Below, piece after piece: positions 55,301 to 64,000 of a DNA stretch of 64,000 nt. The notes beneath the pieces are model-generated. The model had not been told where the DNA came from. It saw nothing but the letters and a program-made list of their open reading frames with translations, and ran no database searches. The position numbers and the translations under genes are program-made. The DNA is from Asterochloris sp. CNOR1 (Eukaryota; Chlorophyta; Trebouxiophyceae; Trebouxiales; Trebouxiaceae), in the NCBI GenBank assembly GCA_963969365.1, contig OZ017749.1, positions 2,046,001 to 2,110,000 of the forward strand. The letters are read 5' to 3'. The stretch's first letter is position 1, and every line of letters begins with the position of its first letter.

Positions 55301-58300
55301 CATGAGCTGCTTGTGTTGCGGGCCCAGCTCCACCAGCAGGCGGATGATGCTGCCCAGTCGGTTCTGCGCGCCCAGGGATATGCCCTCCTGCCCCAGCAGG
55401 CGTGGCAGCTGCCGCAGCAGGTCACCTGGCAGCTCATTGATGTGTTGCCGCGGGTCTTCTGCAGCAAGGCGCACTGCAGATGAGCCACATGGCAGGCGAA
55501 GCGGAAACAGCCTATGATGCGACAGCAGTGAGCCGGCCCACAATCTACAACATAAGGCAGAAGCTGACGCCATTCACATGCCCACATGCAGCTGCACTCA
55601 GAAGTGGAGATGCCTGGGACATGCTTGCCTGGGTCGCTCTCAAACTCCTGTACCAGCGAGAGGGCGTTGCTGGGCCCAGCTTCTGAGCTGCTGCCCGGCT
55701 GATGGCCACCCTGAATAGCAGCCGCAGCCGGAGGAGACTGCCCTGAGCTGGAATCAGCCCTCCCTGAGGTACCTGCTGCGCCCTCCTGAGCAGCTGGCAC
55801 AGCAGCAGCACTGGCGGCGGTGGCCTCCGAGGCACCGCCGCCGGCCACTTTTGCTGCTGGTGACTGCGCAGCCTCCCCTGCAGCCTCTTGCTGCTTTGCC
55901 TTCACCTCTTCCTCAGCCTTCCGCTTGGCCTCGGCCTGGGCTTCCTCCTGGTCCAGGTGGGACTGCCTGGCTGCCTGCAAACCCCAAAGGTTGCAGTGGC
56001 AGGGCAGCAAGGGGATGGCTTTCGACTAAAAGTCTTCCTTTTAGGTCGGTGGGTGTGCTCAGCTGCCTGCACATCACAGGGCAGCAGCAGTCGACCACAG
56101 CAAAAGCTTGGCCTCTGCCTCCTTTCCCTCCTTTCAGGAGCCTTTCGCATCAGACCAGTATACCTTTCGTGGAGTACACCCTGCATGCAGCAGGGTGTTA
56201 AACGGCAACATAACCTGCGCTGTGCATGTTGCCACCTGGGGCATTGCTGATCAGCCTACAGAACTGGTATAGCATTGAAGCTTGCAGCAGCCAGCACAAC
56301 CTGCTCTGCATGACTCTGCCTGAACCCCAGAAAGCCTGCGCAGCACATACAGCACACAGTAGCCACCCAAAGCTGCGCTCTGCACCTCTTAGCAGCACAG
56401 CCTGCTCTGTACGCCAGGTGTCGATACATGAGCTGGACACAGCTGGCTGCAGGACAATGGAGAGCCTGCAATGCCTACCGGCAAGCGCTCCAGCTACTGG
56501 TGGCCCTGGCTTATGTAGTTAGCTGATGCAGTGTGCAACCCAGTAAGAGGCAGAGTGCAGAGCAGTCAGTGGCAATCGACCTTTTCAGCCAGCACAACTT
56601 GAGGCAGCACAACCCAACAAAGTCCACCAGCACGCGGTGCAGCTGCTGGGGGCGCTTCAAACACAGCTCCATTCATCACATGTCTGCTGTATGGACTGCC
56701 TACCTGCAACCGTTCCAGCTGCTGGTGGCGCTGGATGATGTAGCCCTTGGCGCTGACCAGCACGCTCTCCACGACCGACAGGGCGAGCTCCAGGTGAGTG
56801 TTGCTGCGCCGGCAGATGTCCTGGGAGGGGATGCTGAGCAGTACCTCCAGAGCCTTCATGGTGGAACGTTGGTCCTGGTCCACTGCCATTGCCTTACCCT
56901 TCTTGTCCTGCAGCAGAGGGTGTGACTGTCCTGAGACTGTGCTTGGGGGCTGCAGGGCAGTTATACTGACTTGTCCTCTTAGTCCTTCACGAGAGTCTGT
57001 GAATAGGCAGCAGCTCAGCCCCAATGGACCACAGGTCCTCATCTGCTGCCACAACCTCCTCCTTGTTGCCCTGGGGAGGCGAAGCAGATTGCTGGGCCAA
57101 ACAGCAGCAGAGGCCACCCACTACGAAGGTCAGTACACAAGAGAGAGACACACAGAAACTCAGGAACACTCAAGGCACAGAGATGCAGAGGTGCGGCTCA
57201 CTGAATGGGCGGCGATCTTGTACAGCATCCTGGCGATCGAAGACCAGCCATCCAAAATCCAGGACAGACGCAGGCTGACCAAGCACGCCAGCTGTGTCAA
57301 GGCAAGCTATACATGAATGTTCACCATGAGGCCAGCAATCTGGTGCACCAGCTGCTCCAGCTGGGGCACTTCCAGGTCCACCAGGTGCCGCGCAACATCC
57401 ATGCGGTGCCGCGTCAGGTGGTGCATGTAGTCCAGCACCTGCCGTGTGGCCGCCGGCTGCACCTGGTAGACCTCTGGCTGGGTGATGTCCAGCAGTTGCA
57501 GGTTACTGGCGGTTTCTGCACCCTGCATGACTACGTCCTGGGGCGCCTGCACAGTTGCCACATCCCTTTAGTTGCTGCCAGACAGAGCGCCATTGAGCTG
57601 CTGCTTGAAGTTCATGGCAGCATTTTTGCAGCTGCATGCCAGGGCATGTGCCACCCCATCTCATGCGGCCCCAGATGGTTGTGTGAATGTGGTGCACAAC
57701 ACAACTCAGGGCAGTGAGTGCTCCTGCGGGCACCCTAACCTGCGCCAAACCACAGCTTGTGCATCAAGCCGAGTACCAATCCCACCTGGAGGGCGTCGTC
57801 AAGAGACGCAGGGCCAGCTGGTGCCTCCTGGGACTGCTCAGGAGGCTCGCTGCGCTCCTGAGCCTGTGAGTCTGGCCTGAGCATGGCCATCAGTATACGG
57901 AACAGCTGTGCTCTCGTCTCTGAGTGCACACACAGATTTGATAGCACCCTCTGCAGGTGCTGCTTGGCTGGAGCATCTCTGAGGCGCATCAGCTGGCACA
58001 GAACCAGCAGTGCCTCTGAGTCCGCCTGCACCACAACATTGACACTGCAAGATGATCAAGAACGCAAAAGCTCAAGTGTAGGCTGACATGGCCACACAAA
58101 GCAGGCTGACGATGGGGATGAGGGCAAGTTCATGAAATTGGATTTGCTGGCAATGCTTGATACAGAAGGAGGCCCACATATGTGCAAGGCACAGCCCGTG
58201 TAGAGACAAGTGCTGCAGCCCATCAACCTCACCCTTGCGGGCCCCTCAGAGGGCCTGACCAGCAGAGGGCCAGGCTTGTCCGTGACAGCCTGGCTGCCGC

Positions 58301-61300
58301 CAGCTGGGCGCCAGCGTGACCCGCCCGCAATGGCTCTGATGTGCTGCTGCCCAGCCCCGCCGCGCCCCAGGAGGGCATTGCGCATGGCAGTGGTGCCCAT
58401 GCTGCCCATGGCACCCATGGTGGCAAAGTGGGGAGGTGGGGGCCTGCACGCCATGGCAGATAGCCGCACTTAGGGGGAATGCTGGCCAGGTGGTGCCTAC
58501 ATGGTGAGGCAGGCAGGTAGGATTGGGTCTGACGCATGACTTCCAGGAATTGCAGGCAGGTGGTGCAAAGCCAGACATACTGACTAGTCTAAGCTGGACA
58601 GCTAGATGGCCAGTGACACTGTGACAGGTCAGTCCAGAGGCTGCACTGTGGTGCTGCAACAGGCGCACGACAGTGCTTGCGACAGGCAATGTTGAATGAT
58701 TTTTTGCAGGCAGGCTCCCACCTGAAGGCAGCCCCCCTGCTCAGCACCCTGTTCCTGAGTTCCTGAGCTTCAGCCAGCTGCGCAGGTGGCAGCGTGTTGA
58801 TCAGGTCGTCATCAGCTGTGAGTAGCACCTCCTCACGCACATCTGCTGGGAAGGTGGCCAGCACGGTGGCCAGGTCCATCTCAGCAGCGCCACCAGATGC
58901 GATGGCAGCTGCACCAGCTGCCGCCCCACCCTGCACAATGAGCAAGCATTGTCAGCAATGTGGGCTCCGCTTCAGCAGTAGGCGGTGTCGACCATCCCTG
59001 CTGTGCCGACAGCTGCCTCAATTGCGGCCTTGCCCTGCATGATCTGCATGCCTTGATGGCAATTTGGTCCAGTCAGCTGTGCCATCAGCCACTGGCTGCA
59101 GCACAGGCACATGTACTGTAGATGCCCAACTGCAAGTGGCAGCCTCAGTGGCAACCGTAGGCTTGCTGGAGCAGCTTGCTGGAGCAACCTGCTGGCTTGA
59201 CAATGGCAGGCTTGCTTGCTGTGCCGGCCCAGGACATACATCTGCTGGACTCAGCAGACACTGCAGAAGGTGCCCTGCTGCGCACCTGCTGAGCAGCTGC
59301 CTGCTGCCGCTGGCGCTCGCGAGCACGCTCGCGCTGCCGACGTTCGCGGCGCTGCTGGTCAATGACCTCACTCCTGATGTCCTCAGGGAGTGCCGCCAAG
59401 AATTCAGGGTCGATCACATCACCGTCCTCTGTTGCTTCACCGGTGGCTGCCTCTCCTGCCTGAGGTGCAGGGGTCGCCTGCTGCCCAGCAGAAGCGGGAG
59501 CTGGCTGGCTGCCAGACGGTCCCGCTGAGTCTGCAGCACAAGTGTAGGACGCCGAGTGATGCTAGCTGAGGACTGCCAACTGTCCAGACATAGGTGCAGC
59601 AGAGGACCACACCTGGCACGCTGTGGGGCCATTTAAGGGAAACAGCTCGCACCCATCATCCACAAGGGAGCAAGCAGCGGAAAATCACCCAGTCAGATGC
59701 TGTGGTGAACCAAGCTGTCACATCTGCTCACTCCATACCAAATACTCATGGTCAGGCACAGCTCACCAGGAGCTGCAACAGCAGCAGCTGGCTGCTCCGA
59801 CACAGGCTCGCCGGGGGGCTGGACTGCAGCACGCAGCTGGGCCTGCGAAGCTGGCTGCGCAGCTGTCTGCCCCACAGGCTCTGCTGCTGCAGGCGCCGCA
59901 GGTGCAGCGGCAGGTCTGCTCTCCTCTGGGTTGTAGATGGCGCCGTGAGCTGCCAGCACCTGCAGGTGAGGATACACATTGTACAGGCTGCTCAATGAGA
60001 AGACCACCACCTACTGCACCCCATTATTTGTATGTAGCCACCACATGAAGCAACATTTTAGGACCCTCCTCATCCAGCACCCTGGGAGCGGCTGCTACAG
60101 GGAGTCACACACCTCAGATCTGAGTTCTGCTGGAAGAGCCTCCAAGAAGGCAGGGTCAATGCCGACTGCCTCAGCAGCCTGCACCATCCCGGGGTCGAGA
60201 CCCCCACCGCTGATCTCCATAGGCTCATTTTCAGCCCCTTGCTGTGCATCCTGCTGCAGATGGCCCATAGCACCAGATGGAAGAGCAAAGTCCTGCAGAG
60301 AGGCTCCCAGTCCGTCAGCCTGACTGCTGCACAGTAGTAGTCCTACTGAGGCACAGCACTGTATGCCATCTTGCTGTTCAGAGGCTGCAGCAGAATGATG
60401 TCGAACAGTCAAGCACAAAAGAGGCTCAGCTCAGGCATCTCCAGACGACCCTGTCCTGTTCTCAGCAGCAGCAAAGTCAGGGCAGAACAGCATCATCCAG
60501 TAAGACAGAGTAAGGCTCGTCTCAGTGGCCTTTGACTCAAGGCTTCTCCTGTGACAGCGGGGTGACCCAGGCAGCAGACACCTCACCTCAGGCGGCTCTG
60601 GCTCAAGGCTCCCCTCATCTTCGCTCATGTCCTCAGCATCATCCATCTCCTCATCGCTGCCCATGTCCTGCGCCTCCCCAGGGTGTACCTCTGCTGCCGG
60701 AGGAGCCTGTTGCTGCAAGACAGTCAGCTGATGCTCAGCGTGTGCTGCATGAACAGCACGCCAATGCTGCTTGTGCAGCAACAAGATGTGCCACCAGCAG
60801 GGCGTCATCGCATCTGGCAAGCAGTAGGCAAGCAAGCTCAACTCACAAAGCAGGGGACACCCCTGACAGCCATTACCTGCGGGGCTGCGTGTTCCAGGCT
60901 GGACATAGCAGCCTGCATGGCTGAGCCAAAGAGGTCACTAGTGATGAGAGGTGCCCTCCCAGGCTGCCCAGCCGGGTCTGGCACCTGCCCCAGCCCTGCT
61001 GAGTGCGTCTGGCCTGCGGCCAAAGCTGCAGGCGGAGCGCTGCTGCCCACAACAGCTCCTGCACCAGTGCACAGGGAGTCATTGGTCAGTGAGGTGAAGG
61101 GTGTCCACACCGAGACAGTGCAGCACAGAAAATGCTGCTTGCAAGCCGTGCCACACGCAGAGCACTTTTGCCCAACACATTCGCAAAATTGCTGAGCAAA
61201 GAGTGAATCGTCTCCCGCAAGCCCACCTGCTGGCGGCATGCTTCTGCCCAGCGCAGCCCGCAGCTGCACCTCAGCAGCAGGCTGCTGGGCCTGTGGCGTG

Positions 61301-64000
61301 GCAGTGACATCAGTGCCTGCAGCAGGTGCCTGGCTCTGCTGCTGCTGGGCTGCTGGCTCCTGCTGCTGCTGACCTGCGCTAGGGGAGGCTGCCTGTGGCG
61401 CTGCCGCCGCCTCAGAACTGGGCGCCCCACCAGTCAGCGCATCGGCCAGCTGCCGCAGGCGGTCCCGAGTTTGCTGGAGGGCAGCAACAGCTGGCTCGGC
61501 ACGAAGTGCAGCTCCACCCCCTGGGGCAGCAGCATTGCCGGCCGCACCTGCCAAAGCAGGAGCACCCTCCTGGGCAGGCTGCTGAGGGCGGCCTGTGTGC
61601 AGAAGGTCCAGCAGTTGCTGCTCCAGATCACCTGCATGCAGCGCTCCCTTCACATGGCGCTCGTGTCTTGCATCGTGCATCATCTTACTGCCATGCTGAA
61701 GCTCTGTGCGCATGCTCACCAAGCACATAACCAACAGCTGTGCCGCCCATGGCTTGTATCTCGTCGTTCCAGATGCGCGGTGCGCCTCTGGGATCCTGCG
61801 AACCTGGCGCCCCACCACCAAGGCCCTCAAAGGACCAATCCAAAAGTGACCCTGCAAGTGCACAGCAGTGCTTCAAAGCAGCTCTGCTCCTGGAAACAGG
61901 CTGGTCTGCGACAGTGAGCGTCCAGTTTACAAGCTGGGGGCTACCATTTAGGTTCTGGCAAGGCTGGCCTACAGCACATGCAAGGCGTCAAACACATTCA
62001 CACGGCCTGTCTGGTGCTTACCTAGGCCGGCAGCACCTCGTGACCCGTTGACAGCCGCAGGGATCAGGCCAGCAGCTTCTGCTGAGAGGAGCTGGGCTGC
62101 CTGGCCAGCAATGCGGCGCAGCCCCAGAGCATCCATGCCAAGGGGCTGCCCCATGAGGAAGGCCTGCTGATGGGTGTGGCCACGTGGCACAGCTGCTCCT
62201 GCCTCGGCCACTGCTGGTGCCTGACTGCGTCTGAGCAGGCTGCAGGCACATGGGTTCAACTGAGTCACAGGCCCATGCTGCACAGGTCAGAAGCACTTAC
62301 AGCCTTCAAGCTCTGCTCCGGGCCCCAGCATAGGGTGCTTCTTCTGAGCAGACAACTGAAAGCTCAGCAGAGCTGCCGTGATGGCGACATAAAGCAGAGC
62401 TGCATGCGATTGGTGAATTGTGCATGGCTTGCGGACTGCTGCTGCCTTCCTTGCTACTTGTACACCCCACTGCCTGGACATGCAGCACCTCCTCTTGGCC
62501 TAGGTCCAGCCCACCTGTGCTGAGATGAGCGAGGGGAGGCGCCTGCCAGAGCGCTGACAGGATGGGCGCCGTCCCGTGTGCCGCGGGTCTGCATGATGCG
62601 GCGGCGCCGATCCTGCAGGGAGCGCGGTCCATCCTCAGGCATGCCGCCAATGAGCTGCTGAAACCTCTGTATATGCAAGGCAGCAAGGGACAGCATTGAT
62701 GGGCAGAGGGCTCAAAGCATGGTATGCACAGCAGGTCAAACACTGCTAGCAGCACGCCTCAGCGGCAGCAGTAGCCTGAAGCTGGGCTGCGAGAGCCCAA
62801 GGCATCAGAGACAGAAGGCCTACAAAGGTGAGGAGGTGCTCGGTCCCTCAGGCAGCTGATGCGAGGCTGCAAGGAGGTGCTACTGGTCTGCACCCTCACC
62901 ACAGCCTGCACAAGATCTGGATACCCTACCAAATGGGAAGCTAGGGCTGCAATGGGATTTGCGTTTACCTCCACCTCATCCTCAATGGCTGCCTGCTCAT
63001 AGGCATCACTCATCTGATCTTCGTCCTCCTGCAGCAGCCATCAAGATGGTCTTCCTTCCTGGATGTCAAATGCTCAAAGACAGCATGCTGATGCCTGCAG
63101 CAACCTGTCCAGAAGTGGATAGTCTGTGCAGCCAAGTAAACGGCACGCCAGCAGCCTCACCCCACATAGCAATAATCTTCACGGCAGCGAATGGAAAGAG
63201 GCATGTAGGGCAGCATCTGCTCTGCGGCCAGCAGCTCTGATAAGCACAATGTTCTGTAGCGGCAGATGGGCACAAGCTGTGCATGCAGCACTGCCCTCCT
63301 GCCAGGAGCTTCACAGAGACAGAGTGCAGCTCGTAGACTCACATACACGTCAGCATCCTCCTCATCTGAGTAGCTGGGCCCCTCGCCATCCTCATAGTCA
63401 TCCTCAGCACCCTCACTCTCAGCCTCAGAATCCTCGTCAGGCTCCTCCTCATCTTCACCCTCTGGGTCTGCAGCAGGAAACCTAGCAGGCTGAGGCAAGT
63501 GTCAGTGAGGCAAACTGTGAGGCACAGCACAAGCACATGACTACAGTGTGCTTTTGCGCTGGGGTGGTGGAGCTGACATGTCGTGGAAAGCAGAAGCAGG
63601 TTGTGAGGCTGGAGTGAGAAGCCTTCACATCCAGTCAGGTCGTGGCACTTACAGACAGTGTCAAGCAGAAGCAGGCCAACAGGCAATGTTGAAGGACCGG
63701 GTGCTACTACTGCGGGCAGCAAAGTGAGGGGCAGAATGAAGCCAGGGCACAGCCGATGCAACAGGAACAGAAACAAGCAGGCAGGCTTCGTGGACTTACG
63801 TCCTTCATGCATGCCATCCTCGTGGCCGCCAATGCCCACGCCACCTTGAAGTTCTTGCATGAGCATGTCAAATTGGGGCCCCAGGTCTCCAGGATGGGGC
63901 AGGCCAGCGGCATCAGCATCCAGCTGCAAGTACATCCCACACGTTGGCCTGTTGAGGATGTGGCCACGCAACATGTCGACATGTGAATCCAGTGTGCAGC
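49370..64000 (-). CDS. UPL1/UPL2-like HECT E3 ubiquitin ligase (5' end outside window)
   Basis: C-terminal part of a giant HECT ligase. From the right edge: Asp/Gly-rich segment ([13 protein letters not shown]), acidic region (63480-63330, [18 protein letters not shown]), and Ala/Gln-rich linkers. A second acidic block (60710-60590) follows. DUF4414-type helices come next: [33 protein letters not shown] and [17 protein letters not shown]. Then come armadillo-like helices (58.0-54.4 kb) and the HECT domain. HECT landmarks: [20 protein letters not shown] (53.4 kb), [20 protein letters not shown] (52.1 kb), [20 protein letters not shown] (51.5 kb), [20 protein letters not shown] (50.5 kb), [13 protein letters not shown] (50.0 kb), and [14 protein letters not shown] with the catalytic Cys at 49729-49727. 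The last exon (49411-49370) reads [13 protein letters not shown], the plant UPL1/2 ending. More than 20 exons; inner boundaries are approximate. Confidence 0.92.
53745..53900. repeat. Duplicated exon-end segment in a HECT-gene intron
   Basis: The exon end near 53866-53900 (plus-strand reading CTGAGGAAGGGCAACCTGGG) is matched by CTCAGAAAGGACAGCCTGGG at about 53754. Both are next to a GT donor dinucleotide in the minus-strand reading. The offset is about 117 bp. Confidence 0.6.
55173..55312. repeat. Tandem duplication of an exon end with its donor in the HECT gene
   Basis: Two copies of about 69 bp are nearly identical (55173-55241 and 55242-55310), each starting TGGCACTGATGCA on the plus strand. 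Reading the minus strand, the first copy met ends the exon (GCAGCTGACCCA then GTAAGCC). The second lies in the intron and also ends at a possible donor (GTGAGCC). Confidence 0.8.

Noticed and set aside
60431-61863. Separate acidic or Gln-rich genes upstream of the HECT domain
   Set aside because: The acidic and Ala/Gln-rich minus-strand exons match the order of low-complexity regions in plant UPL1/UPL2 and run in the same direction, so one large gene explains them.
1-64000. CRISPR array or phage region
   Set aside because: No regularly spaced identical repeats were seen. The repeats present are diverged, intronic and tied to exon edges, and the genes are spliceosomal eukaryotic genes.

Overview
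The window is nuclear DNA from an intron-rich eukaryote, most likely a green alga. A trebouxiophyte (Coccomyxa- or Trebouxia-like) fits best, but the class is only a guess. Evidence: genes are split into many short exons (about 50-280 nt) joined by GT-AG introns with a strong TGCAG acceptor. Coding sequence is GC- and CAG-rich. TGTAA polyadenylation-like motifs follow some stop codons. Products are typical of chlorophytes: a plastid-type ACT-domain protein, a DEG9-type protease, an LPEAT-like acyltransferase, a plant-type UPL HECT ligase, MORN3 and class III cyclases. There is no sign of prokaryotic operons, CRISPR arrays or viral genes.

Layout. 1-454 (-): start of a small zinc-finger protein that runs off the left edge. 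1.3-2.7 kb (-): F-box/LRR protein. 3.3-5.5 kb (+): SirB1/transglutaminase-like protein, ending 70 bp from the stop codon of the next gene. 5.5-9.2 kb (-): PLP-dependent methionine gamma-lyase/aluminium-resistance family enzyme. It shares a very short divergent promoter with an mS26-like mitoribosomal protein at 9.3-10.7 kb (+). 10.8-11.4 kb (-): single-domain rhodanese, divergent from a plastid ACT-domain protein at 11.9-13.9 kb (+). 14.2-18.0 kb (-): lysophospholipid acyltransferase. 18.7-19.2 kb: a palindromic element with a tRNA-Trp-derived head at each end. 20.1-24.8 kb (-): DEG9-like serine protease. 25.2-27.3 kb (+): EMC2, tail-to-tail with MORN3 at 27.4-28.6 kb (-). 28.8-29.1 kb (+): a possible 81-aa protein. 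29.5-35.4 kb (+): BRD7/9-like bromodomain protein. About 35.8-48.5 kb (-): a very large single-pass receptor cyclase with three tandem class III cyclase homology domains. 49.4 kb to the right edge (-): a UPL1/UPL2-like HECT ubiquitin ligase whose 5' end lies outside the window.

The genes are mostly unrelated housekeeping functions and do not form one pathway. Two things stand out. First, the receptor cyclase appears to divide the catalytic residues between its first and third cyclase domains, with a residue-less middle domain between them. Second, in several genes the last bases of an exon, with the 5' splice site, are present again as diverged tandem copies inside the following intron. Exon boundaries were assigned by hand from splice consensus and reading phase. 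They are firm for the rhodanese, mS26, EMC2, MORN3, bromodomain and ACT genes, good for most of the lyase and acyltransferase genes, and approximate for the cyclase, DEG9, F-box and HECT genes.
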